Positions 53,742 to 64,000 of a stretch of 64,000 bases of DNA are shown piece after piece. Position 1 is the first letter of the stretch; each line of letters starts with the position of its first letter. Made by a program: the position numbers and the translations under genes. Below the pieces are notes generated by a model. That model searched no databases, was not told the origin of the DNA, and worked only from the letters and a program-made list of their open reading frames with translations. Source of the DNA: Ophiodon elongatus (taxonomy: Eukaryota; Chordata; Actinopteri; Perciformes; Hexagrammidae); the NCBI GenBank assembly GCA_016806645.1, contig JACSYO010002130.1:855197-919196 (forward strand). Reading direction: 5' to 3'.

Positions 53742-55001
53742 ACCCCGAAAGTGTTTTAGCCGGTGTGCAGCAGCAGCATCAAACAAAGCAGAGAGAAAAA
53801 GTTATATTGTCAAATGAATTACTCTTTTTAGGTAATTCCTCTGAAAGATCTTCAACTTCCAATAACTCAAGTGACTTCCTAAGAAGTTATTTCTTGGAAA
53901 ATTCCTATAAAATTGTTTGGAAATGAGAGAGAGAGAGAGAGAGAGACCAGTGGAAGGAGGCAAGTGGATGAACAGATGTGAGTAAAAAAAATAGAAAAGG
54001 TTCGTGTACATTAGTCCCCAAAAGCTGCACTTGGTGCAACAATACCTCTACAGTGTCTCAGTAAGCGACATACAGAGAAATAGTTGAAGTCAGTTTAACC
54101 AATCAAGCTAATTATAAAACCTGTATGAAGTAATATATTATTTCCTCTGTGGGGTTTTGCCCAATGGCACCTTATGGAGATAAAAAGTCAACATGTACTC
54201 CAGTTAAAATATCTTCTTTATCACATTGAAGAGCAACTTTGAACCATCTGGAAATCTTGTTTTTAGCTGCCCTCCATTGGTTTAACTTCTGCAGTGATGT
54301 AGAAATGTACTTCAGGGTGTGTCAGTACACTGTGACATCACCACTTGATCGAGGGCACTTTAACCTGCACTGGTAACACCTGATCAAAAACAAGATTAAA
54401 GCTGTATCCATAACGCACTTTTTACACAGTTATGTCACACGCGAGCGCACACAACAGTTAAAAGTGGGAAAGGTGCAAAGGTCACGTGTTCTGGAAAATG
54501 TAATTTGCATGAAAATAGTGTTTTTGAGAGACAACCAGATTTTCAGCAATTCTCTTTTTTTGTGTCGGTGGTTGTTTGCCGTGATCTTGTGGCCGCTGTT
54601 GTTTCCCAATACACTGACAGTATGTGAAGAGTTAAAACAGAGAGCTTGAGGAAAAAGGGGTTGAAGGGGGGGGGGGGGGGGGGGAGGAAAGGGCAGAGAA
54701 AAGAAAGAAAGAGCAAAAACAGACCAGAGATACTTGTGGTGAGAGGAGGAGTGGTTTGAAACTGAAGCCTCATAAAAAGAACAATTTTGCAGCGGGTGAG
54801 GAAATAAGAGAGAGGGAGGCAGGCTGCTTGCAGAAGGAGTTTTTTGGATAGAAATGTGCAGAGGGAAAAATATCTGTTTTACTGCCCTTCTCACGTCTCC
54901 CTTCCTTTTCTCGGTTTTTCTGTCACACAATTTTATAATTAATTTCCAGTGGAGACGTACAGGGCTTCAACTGTTTTTTATTTAGTTTTTGTATAAACTC
55001 G

Positions 55002-55041
<40 letters not shown>

Positions 55042-57140
55042 GAGCCGGGCTTGGCCGAGAGGTTCAGATGTTTCAAGATTACCAGATGCTCAGTTGGAAA
55101 GAACTTCTCTGAAAAATGTGAGCGTTCCATCACTTTTTCCGACTCGTTCCTCGACACAGGATTGCTGGTTCCACGTCCAAAACAACCAGCCGTGGTGTAA
55201 CTGTATCCAGACTGTCTTTGTTTCCTCCTTTTTTTTTTTTACTTTTTTTTCTACAACACTGCATTGCTTCTTAATTACTGATTAATACGTAACACCTGTT
55301 TGCATTGTTAGCTCGTGCAGAGTGCAGGTAATGGCTTTTTCAATTTTCATTTGATCTTTTACATTTACATTCTTTATATCTATTGATGGCGCTACTTGTT
55401 ATGAGTTAGATGACAACAACTTCTGTCACTGACTGACATTATTGTCCCACAGAGCAGGACATAATGGAAAAAGAGGAGGACTACAAACTGGGAAAAAAAA
55501 AGAGTCAAAAATAGCAGATGCTAACCTGGCAACAGCTCAGGCTGAAACGAAATTAACTGGAATGATGAAATCATCCCAATGAAAGTATGTCTTCGAGACA
55601 CTTTCTTCACCAACTTAGAAACATTTGGGTCAGAAATGGGAGCGACAGTTAGCACCCATTTTGCATCATGTCCTTTTAAGCACACAATGGTGTTAGTTTT
55701 TGGAGACTGACTGACAAAGCGAAGTACATTATAAAAAGTACAACACTAGTTTTAGCACGTAGCATGAAGTTGGGAAACTGACTCAATTAAAGCCACCGGA
55801 GCAGAATGTTTGACTAAAGTGAAGCATGAATACAGGAAATTATTATGGAGAAAATGAAAAGTCTTCTATTTCCAAACGTTGAGATTCAGAAACAGTTTAT
55901 TGCCAAGTAAGTTTGTTCGGTTGTGTCCATGTTTTTTGTTACTTACTTCATACAGAATTTCCTTCAGAATAGTTGTGGTGAAAACTAAGAACTTAATCAA
56001 TAAGAATGAATTGGTCAGTGTTACAGCTGCATTTCTTTTTGTTATCTGGTGAATATAATACAATAAAAATGTGGTTGGCTTAAGGTTGCATTTTGTATTT
56101 TGCTTTTCTGCTAACATGCGTTAGAGTTTGTGTGTTAATCCTCTGGTGAAGAGAATATGAAAGCATGGAAGAGAGGTATGATGCAAAGGTTTCATTACAC
56201 TTTATCTAATGAAGTACAAAAGTGAAAACAGGCAGAAAAAAAAAATCTCATTCCATTTTATTGATATGATCATCATTATAAATATCATTACCATTATCAT
56301 TGTTATTAACTAAATTAATTCACCTTCAATTTTGATTTATGTAAAAAAAAAAAAAAAAAAAAAAAATCATTGAGCACCATCAAACCATCAAAGTTCATAA
56401 ATAGCATCGCTTGTTATTCTGTGCCGACATCTCTGTAATTCCAGGTGTTTCAGAGTAAAAAGAAACTCCCTGAACTCACATTTAGCCCCCTGATCTAATT
56501 CATCACATGCTGAGTGTAAACTGGGATTCATTTCCATCATTGTCACGTTACGCCTCTGTCCAGCAGGACTCCGAATGACAATGTACAAAAGCAACAAAAC
56601 AAAAAAAAAAGTCCCTATAACTTTACCGGGAGAACAATAATAACAATAACCATACTTATAATAACAACACCTTCCCATAACAACGATAATAATTAAAAAA
56701 TTGCACTATATTGTTGGAAACTGTACCGCTTACTGACACATTTTGGACAAGCAGCTCTGCTCCTATTGGTCAACAACAAATGTACTGGAATGTTTGAAAA
56801 CTGAGTTAAAACGTCACGTTTTTTAAGAAAAATATTTTTCCCGTCTGACTGCTTACACTGAAAGAAGAGTAATGCTGGTGAATCAAGTTGCAGTTAAAAA
56901 ACAAAAAAAAAAAGGATTCTAGTTTTTTGTACTGTCTTTGTCTTTTGGATGTCTCATCACGGCTACACTATCGAGGAAAAACCGCCTCCAGCAGTAAGTC
57001 TGACTTTTGTGGAAGTAATCCTGGATAAACAAATACTTATCACAAATCCTATCTCTGCACGTTCAAAAGTCATCAATCAACACTGACGCTGTTCAAAAGG
57101 TACGTGCTGTGTGTATTGTAGATTATAGATGGGAGAGAAT
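53742..57140. other. Intergenic region before mmp14
   Basis: No gene was recognised. It contains a (GA)n tract near 53926-53946, a G homopolymer at about 54666-54684, a (CA)n tract at 55002-55040 and an A-run near 56343-56366. Part of it may be mmp14 3' UTR, whose end I could not fix. Confidence 0.5.
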
Positions 57141-57151
57141 CTTCTTAGTAG

Positions 57152-57465
57152 TAGGGCTAGGCATCGCTTCTTTATTTTCCATGCTAATGCGGACATGATA
57201 CCGATTACCGATATCAAAACAATATTTTTTCCAGAACCTTACTTTGAGAAATATGGGCATTTTTCCATTAACCAGAAGTTCTCAATAAAATAGTCAAAAT
57301 TGGCAGATTTTTGTATAAAATCTGAAACTATCTGATGAAAGAATAAGTAAACCATTTTAGGTATCTGACCAGAAATGTAATGCCAACTTGATAGTTTTAA
57401 TGCTATGTGCAGTCGGCACATTTCAGGCAGTACTAGAGAAGTATGCGATCTGATACCCAGCCCTA
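57152..57465. mobile_element. hAT-like nonautonomous element, 314 bp
   Basis: The left end TAGGGCTAGGCATCG and right end TGATACCCAGCCCTA form an imperfect inverted repeat. The flanks CTTAGTAG and ATTAGTGG agree at 6 of 8 positions, consistent with an aged 8-bp duplication. It has no transposase coding sequence. Confidence 0.65.
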
Positions 57466-58171
57466 ATTAGTGGTAAAATAAAAAAAAAAACATTTGAAGA
57501 AATAATGCATTGCCGAATATCAAAACTTTGCCAAAACAGTGGATTCAAGAGCAAAAATGTCACGTTGATATGAATTAATTTCAAACTCCCCCCAAAAAAA
57601 CCTCATCAGATTGTTTGACATCAAAAGTATTTTTTTTAGAGCAAAAACTCTGAACAGAGGTGATGAATTTTTGAGTAAAACCCAACGTGAAACACAGATC
57701 TCAATCTTAGACATGAATCAGACAGCAGTTCAGCTGGAGTCGTCCAGTTAAAGGAGAGGAAGGAAGGAGGGACGTTTGCTTTTTAATACCTGGGATGTGA
57801 GAGAGGAGAGGCGGGAGGGAAGTCGTTGATGAGTCTCTTTGTATATTTCCCTTCTCTATGTGAGATTGTGGGTATGTTTTTTAATCTCTGAACACAGAGC
57901 AGTACATGTAAATAGTTAACATACAAATACACATTTTCCTGATTTCAGTTTCTAGGGCCTTTTTTGTTTCTTCTCGTTTGTGGCATACAAACCACCCAAC
58001 ACTTAACACATTGTCCCCCTCCTATCCTCCATTATCTTTTTCTCCAGTCGCTGTCTCCCCCTCTTCCATTTCTTCCTCCTCTCAGTTTCCACCTTCACCC
58101 GGCCCTCGTTCTCTCTCCCCTCTCTCTCTCTGCCCCTCTGTGGCAGTCTGTCAATCACCCCGCCGCTCTGT

Positions 58172-61100
58172 CTACACCTTGTCCAGGAGGGATCTCTGGC
58201 AGTAGAGGAGGCGCCGAGGCGTGCCGTACTTCCTGAAGAACAAAAGCGCTCCCAGAGTGACCACAACCAGCACCAGTAGGAGGAGAGGGATCACCACGGC
58301 AACCGGCCCGGCCCCGCCCTGCGATTTCTCCACCTCGATGATGATCACCTCCTCTTTCCGACCCTTCTTGGGCTCCTCGCCTTCGCAGCCCATCCAGTCA
58401 CTGAGCACAGACTTGGGGTAGCCGGACTCCACCTTCATGTACTGGTTGTTGAACTTCCAGTACTTGTTGGCTTTGTAGAAATAAGTGTAAGCTGAGGAGA
58501 GTGGAGAGAAAGAGTTTAGATTTAAACTTGCCACTTATTATCTATATTAACTGATTGTTTGGTTTCTCATCTGGAAAATGCTTATTTTCTCTGAACTCAA
58601 ATATATTCAGCTTTCTATCGCACATGGCAGAGAAAAGCAGCAAATCCTCACATTTGAGAAGCTGTATCTGAGAAATGTTTGGTATTTTTCCTTGATTATG
58701 ATTAATCGATTGTCAAAGTAGCTGCCAAATAATTTCCAGTTGTTGTTTCTGTCTCTAACTGGGATTTAGACATCCACACGATCCGTTCAATGGGGAGGAA
58801 AACTTACATCCATCTTCACTCATGATGGCAGATTTAATGTTTTCCGGCGTGCCGCTCCACATGCTGATGGGCTTTGGATAACCGTTGTCCACGGTGCGAG
58901 TCTGCTCGTTGAAGCGGTAGTATCTGCAAGTGACACGAAGACACAAAACTATTAAAGATGTACCGTGTTAGAAAACATTTCCTAGGAGAAACAGCTTTGG
59001 GTGATTATATTCACACAACAGGGGAACACCAAGGTTCATGTCCTCGCTGTTGTTTTTGGGAATGTGTTTTTTTTTCTACAATTACACAGGAAGGGCGTGT
59101 GGTAGTTTTTAGTTTTCACATATGCAGTAATACTCTGAGTTAAAGAGAAGAGGGACAGAGGGTGAGTCAGATAACTGAAATGTGGGATTGCTACCTTCAT
59201 AACAATTTCACAGATAAGCTCGGGAATAGTACGAGTTGTAACAGGTTACTACAACTGTGCAGAAAGTATGAGCACTATCTGTTTGGACGAAAGGGAAAGA
59301 GATTAAATCTATGCACGCGTGCTGCAGGAATGCTCCCAAAACGTTTCAAAGAAAAGTAATGAGGAAGTAACAAGTGTCTCAGTAGAGGACGGACTCACTT
59401 GCTGCCCTTGAAGAAGTACGTCTGTCCCGTCGGTGTGTAGAAGAGAGCGGCGTCGATCTTGTCTTTGGGGAGACCGGTGCCCAGGTCGCTCAGGCTCTTG
59501 GGAGAATCCTTGTCCATGTTGGCCTCGCTGAAGACCCAGTACTTGTCATCTGGAGGCGAAAGAAAGAACAACAGGTAAGACGGTCAGAAGGGAGACGGAG
59601 AACAGAAAAAGAAAAGAAAGATCAGAAGACATGAAAGAAAACCAGTCATAACAACTAACACATGAAGTTCATCACTCGAGCAGCTGCGGTGACTCATCCA
59701 TCCCGAATCTGGCTTCAATCTAAATCTCAGATTGGAACCTACCTTTGAAGAAGATGAATTTTCCATCATCCCTCTCGTAGGCGGCGTTGATGTTTGAGGG
59801 CAGGCCCTTCCAGAAGTGACTGATGGTCATCGGGTAACCTGGCAACACCTTGTTGTTACGCACACGCCAAAACCACTTGTCCTGCAAACACACACGCATG
59901 CACGCATAGATTATAAATAATGCATTTTAGTGGGACACTTGCACAGAACAGAGCCATCGTTAATGTTATTACTAACTCCTGTTCTCTCTCTCGTGTGACG
60001 AGTCAAAACACCTGCTGGGAGAAATCATTTTGTCTCCATTGTACCTTAAACACAAACTTTTCCCCTCTGAGGATGGCGATGGTGTCAAAGTGTCCCTCGC
60101 AGATGTCTGGGCCGTTGTCGGGGGTGGAGGGCTTCGTGGGCCGAGGGGGAGGAGGGGGAGGAGGGGGAGCCCCAGACTTGGTTCCTGTGGGGTAGATATT
60201 GTGAGAGAGAAGTGTGAAATAGTTAGTGACATATTTCAACGTACGTATGCACCACCCACTCCACCACTTTGGTCCAGACTGAGAGATCTATGGACTTGTT
60301 GCCTTGAAATGTTGTCCACACGTTCATTGATCCCAGATGATGAATCCTACTGACTTTGGTGATCCTCTATCTTTTCCTCTAGTGCAATCAGATGGCACCA
60401 TCCTCAGGTTTAAATCTAAATTTGTTCAATACTTTGTTTTACTTAATACCTGAAGTCGGATGTTTACATAGCATTTATCTCTACTGTTGCCTATTCTATT
60501 GTGTATTTTGTACATTTAATGTGCCGCTTGATGTTTCTTGACTATATTATAAACATTGTTTCTTTAACTTGTAGTCCATCATACCCATGACTACAACTCT
60601 AACTGATTGACACACTTGCTCTGCATTAAGGCTAATCAACTGATGTTCCTTGAACCTTTTATACTGCTTCCTTCACTTGCTAACTGTTCTTGCCTTGAAA
60701 AAATAAAAGGTTTTTGCACAGATTTGAGTGTGCGGATGCTTTTTTTGATGACAAAATACCTGCAAAGATAATGACATTCCCATCCGCCTCAGTTGTATTT
60801 TGTGTTTAGTGCTAGTTAGCAAATGCAAGCATGCCAACATGCTAATTTAAGATAAGAAAAATTATAAACATTATACCTGGGAAACATTAGCATGAGAGCA
60901 TTTAGCTCAAAGCAACACTGTGACTAAGCCTCACAGAGCTGCTAGCATGGCTGAAGACACTTGTTAAAGGAGCCATATGAGGCTCATTTTAAGGTTCATA
61001 CTAGTACTTTGGGCTCCTCTAAGATCATATTTACATGCATTAATGTTAAAAAAAACACTTTATTTTCCTCCTACTGTTTGTCTGAATAATACCTGTATTC

Positions 61101-62850
61101 ACTCTGTGTCTGAAACGCTCCGTTTTCGCGCCTGTCTCTTTAAGCCCCGTCCTGAAAAACCCAGTCTGCTCTGATTGGCTGAAAATCCCTGCAGATATCT
61201 CCAATAAATTCCCACTTCCTTTTGGAGAACTACTAACCGTAGATCGCCTGGATGCCTCTGCGGTCGTCGTATGGGAGCTGGAAGTTTTCAGTCTCAAACC
61301 ACTGGTAGAAGGGGGCCATGATGGCAGAGGGGTCGTTGGAGTGCTCCAGACCCAGAGCGTGACCCAGCTCATGGACCGCCACCAGGAAAACATCATTACC
61401 TTCGGAGAGAGAGGGAAAGATAACAGTCCGTTTATTGGTTTTAATTTCTTCCAGGATCTACATGTGACCGTCTGCTCTTCTCTCTCTTACCCCCTTGGTC
61501 TGTGCTCCCGGTGGTCCAGGGCTCAGCGAGGTCAAAGTGCGTGTCTCCGCCGATGCCGTGTCCGGGGAAGTACGCGTGAGCCAGGAAGCCGCCCTCGCCA
61601 TCAAATGGCGTGCTGTCGCCGTGGAAACCCTCTGAGAACGAGAGCATGATGTCTGCGAACTTGTCGACCTTGTCTTTGATGTGGCTGTAGGGGATCTCCC
61701 TGAAGGTGAGCGGGATCACGTCCTCCCAAACCTTGAAGGCTTTTCTGATGGCTTCATACGTGGCTTGTTCTCCGATCTTAGGGGTGTAGTTCTGTATGCT
61801 GATAGCAAGGACGAGGAGACGGGGATTTAGTAATACACTAAAGAGGAGCAAGTCAGCAAGTAAAGCACCTTTCAAAACAAAAGCTACTTAGTGCTTCACA
61901 ATAAAAGCCTGTCAAACAGAGCAAGTGTCTAAATAAAGCAGATCAGTTTACTATAATTTAGAAATTCCAATAAAGTCAAAAAGGCATTGGTATATTCTTT
62001 AGAGTTTAGAGTTTGGATTTTGAGTTTAAATTTAATTTCATTAAAGATAAACAGAAAAATTAATTGGCAACAAGTTTGATAATCGGCTTTCAGTGGGTCC
62101 CACTTCTTATCTACGATAGAAAAGTGAATATCTTTAGCTTTTGGACTGTTGCTTTGACAAAAAAAAAACACTATGAATATTTGAACTTGGAGTTTTGGAA
62201 TTTTCTTTATAATGTTAACAATGCTTAATCAAGAAAATAGTTTAAAGAATGAAAACTTGATAGTGAAAAACCACTAGTTGGGTATCGTAACATGCATAAT
62301 AAATCACATGTGAGACTTTCGTAGCAAAAGCCAAAATATTGATTGCCGTAGGCGCGTACCTGAAGGTCACCTCTGACTTGTCCCACTTCAGACCCTGCAC
62401 CGCGTATCTCTTCCTCCTCATGTTGGTTTTCAGCTGCGGGCCGAATTTGTCTGGGACGCCACACCGGGGCCGGCTCATCGCCCTGGCAACAGCAAAATCA
62501 AATTCCCACTTCTTAACTATGTAAAACATTCACACTCCCCTGAAGGACCAACGTGTAAGTAAGTAAGTAACTTCTCTTTCTTAAATGATCTTAACTCCAC
62601 TCTCAAATCATCAAATCATCTGACAACTTGAAAGACTCTAGTATTGATTTAAACATTTGAAACCAATAAAAAAAAAAACGTTGCTGTCAACGAGGACTCA
62701 CTCTAACGTGTTGGAGTCTATGGAGCCGGAGACAGTCAAACCGTAAAACCTCTGCATGGCTGATATCGCTGTTACAATGGACTTTGGTGAGCGGATGGCC
62801 TGGGCTCTGACATCACCTGGAGGCAGGTAGCCATACTGCTGCAGCCAACC
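58172..62850 (-). CDS. mmp14: mmp14: membrane-type matrix metalloproteinase 14 (MT1-MMP), 9 exons present, 5' exon off the right edge
   Basis: Type I membrane zinc endopeptidase that cleaves pericellular collagen and activates proMMP2. Visible exons, in transcription order: 62850-62702, 62482-62360, 61798-61491, 61399-61238, 60184-60045, 59881-59743, 59549-59399, 58923-58808, 58491-58172 (535 codons plus stop, all in phase). The prodomain starts GWLQQYGYLPPGDV and has the cysteine switch PRCGVPD. The furin site RRKR precedes YAVQGLKW. The catalytic zinc motif is HELGHALGLEH with a downstream IMAPFYQW, and an eight-residue MT-loop is present. A proline-rich linker leads to a four-blade hemopexin domain, closed by Cys in PDICEG and DWMGCEG. 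A transmembrane helix and a tail ending CQRSLLDKV follow, as in MMP14. The signal-peptide exon is missing from the window. Teleosts have mmp14a and mmp14b, and I cannot say which this is. Confidence 0.95.
58615..58745 (+). mobile_element. Dispersed teleost repeat copy in an mmp14 intron
   Basis: Contains AGCAGCAAATCCTCACATTT, GAGAAGCTG, AAATGTTTGGTATTTTTCC and GATTAATCGATTGTCAAAGT. It matches in order the copy at 10780-10945. Confidence 0.6.
60810..60965 (+). mobile_element. Dispersed teleost repeat (GCTAGCATG-type)
   Basis: Contains ATGCCAACATGCTAATTTAA, TTAGCATGAGAGCATTTAGC and CTCACAGAGCTGCTAGCATG. I recall this as a common percomorph repeat. It abuts the next repeat at 60966. Confidence 0.55.
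60966..61205 (+). mobile_element. Dispersed teleost repeat (GGAGCCATATGAGG-type)
   Basis: Contains AAGGAGCCATATGAGGCTC, CTGTGTCTGAAACGCTCCG, GCCTGTCTCTTTAAGCCCC and CAGTCTGCTCTGATTGGCTG. I recall this order as a frequent teleost interspersed repeat. It ends about 33 bases before mmp14 exon sequence. Confidence 0.6.
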
Positions 62851-64000
62851 CTGCAAGAGAGAGACAACTATGAAAGTCTGTTTGTTCACACATCGATCGA
62901 AACTGAAATGATTTCCTTTCCTGTTGGACAAAACGGACAGCACCAAAAGACAGGTTATTACAGAGAATTGCACCTCAGAAAGCTTAAACAGACCTTGTTT
63001 ATTCCAAAATAAACCTTCCAGACTAATTAGTTACATGCAGAATGAGCCAAAGCAAATAATAAATATATTCTAAGTCAGAAAGATTGCAGTATATTTTAAA
63101 CTAGAAATTAAACAAAGAAATATTCATATATTATTATCATATTATTATTACAGTGTTCATTATTCTGAACATACATATAACTTGTGATTTTGAAACACAG
63201 AAATTGTAATTCTTTGCTATTTTGTGACATTTTACAGAACCAACAATTGATAGATTGATTGAGAAAATAAAGATAATAAGATAGCTAATCCGGCAGATAA
63301 GATACTTTATTTAAGGAGGTAGTATTTCTGCCTTGACTGATACGCTGTTGTATGGTGGCCTGCAGTCTTTTTTATGTCAAAATCCCAACAGCGAAATCAT
63401 GATACTTCTCAAAAACCAAGAAAGTTTTGTTATAGAACTCTATATTTCCATAAAATACAAGATGCAAAAGACAAAAAAACTAAAAAAACTAAAAAACACA
63501 TTGATATTTTGATAAAATTGTACTGTAGTATTACTATAGTGTACAATAAGAACTGTACAGTGTTGTATAGTAAATTTGTTTTTGAGTTGTTTGAGTTTTT
63601 CACCAGCTATGGTACTACTATATTTTTTTCCGTAGTACTATTTAATTATCTGTTAAAGCATTTCAACAGTAAAACTAAGTATGTTGATCGTTGTATTCCT
63701 ATTTTCCTTTATAGTTTAAATAGTATTACTATTGTGTACTATATATTGTTTCTATAGAACATTCCTATAGTAATACTATGATGATGTTTAGTCAATGCAG
63801 AGTTTTATGATAGTGTTTGTAATAGTATTACTAGTGTTTTTTGTGTTTCCGTAGTATTTCTATAATATTTAAAATAGTATCACCATAGTATATTATATAG
63901 TGTTTCTGTAGTTGTTTTTTGAACGTACTATAAAACACTCTTATAGTAATTTGACAATGTTACAGTAAATGTATATTTTATATATTAGGAGTACTTTAAC
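62851..64000. other. mmp14 intron 1 (part)
   Basis: No signal-peptide exon was found. The right half (about 63500-63990) is an AT-rich degenerate tandem array built on TAGTATTACTATAGTGT-like motifs. Confidence 0.6.
63500..63990. repeat. Degenerate AT-rich tandem array with inverted symmetry
   Basis: Recurring variants of TAGTATTACTATAGTGT occur in both orientations (ATAGTAATACTAT also appears), spaced roughly 30-50 bases apart, up to the window edge. Confidence 0.7.

Larger units (their letters stand above)
60185..61237. other. mmp14 intron between catalytic-domain and linker exons
   Basis: Mostly repeat-derived at its distal end (60810-61200). The proximal 600 bases show no recognised feature apart from ordinary AT-rich intron sequence. 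Confidence 0.55.

Noticed and set aside
62973..64000. Search for the mmp14 signal-peptide exon
   Set aside because: No minus-strand ATG followed by a hydrophobic leader and a phase-0 donor was found. The region is AT-rich intron and repeats, so the exon must lie beyond the window.

Overview
The window is vertebrate nuclear DNA, almost certainly from a ray-finned (teleost) fish. The evidence is spliced genes with GT-AG introns, CpG-rich promoters, long (CA)n tracts, and several dispersed repeat families that I recognise from memory as abundant in percomorph genomes. No bacterial, plasmid, phage or CRISPR features were seen.

Layout. 178-297 (+) is the last coding exon of an unrecognised gene. 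1179-3561 (-) is dhrs4, a peroxisomal-type short-chain dehydrogenase/reductase in 8 exons. It is divergent from efs (5155-11796, +), a Cas-family Src/Fyn adaptor in 7 coding exons; a CpG-rich segment with a strong CTCF-like site lies between them. acin1 (14161-34671, +) follows in 17 coding exons. It has an internal CpG-rich promoter and an alternative first coding exon at 20173-20198 that would make a short Acinus form. Tail-to-tail with it is ajuba (36449-42883, -), a three-LIM-domain adaptor in 8 coding exons. After a repeat-rich intergenic stretch comes the small mrpl52 gene (47947-49969, +, 5 exons). After a second, longer intergenic stretch comes mmp14 (58172-62850, -): nine exons are present, and the signal-peptide exon lies beyond the right edge.

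The set efs, acin1, ajuba, mrpl52 and mmp14, with a DHRS4-type gene beside it, matches genes that map to human 14q11.2-q12. This supports orthology for each call and suggests an ancient vertebrate linkage block. The genes do not form a single pathway. EFS, AJUBA and MMP14 all act in adhesion, cytoskeletal or matrix signalling. ACIN1 is an RNA-processing (ASAP/exon-junction) factor. MRPL52 is a mitochondrial ribosomal protein and DHRS4 a carbonyl/retinal reductase.

Exon boundaries were set by reading splice sites and checking codon phase across every junction. All listed coding models stay in frame: dhrs4 273 aa, efs 963 aa, acin1 1259 aa (long) and 594 aa (short), ajuba 722 aa, mrpl52 127 aa, and mmp14 535 aa visible. 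The most interesting items are the acin1 internal promoter, a 110-bp GT repeat directly behind an ajuba splice donor, the CTCF/E-box site between dhrs4 and efs, the enlarged EFS substrate region, and hAT-like miniature elements with near-perfect 8-bp target duplications. I found no convincing wholly new gene system.
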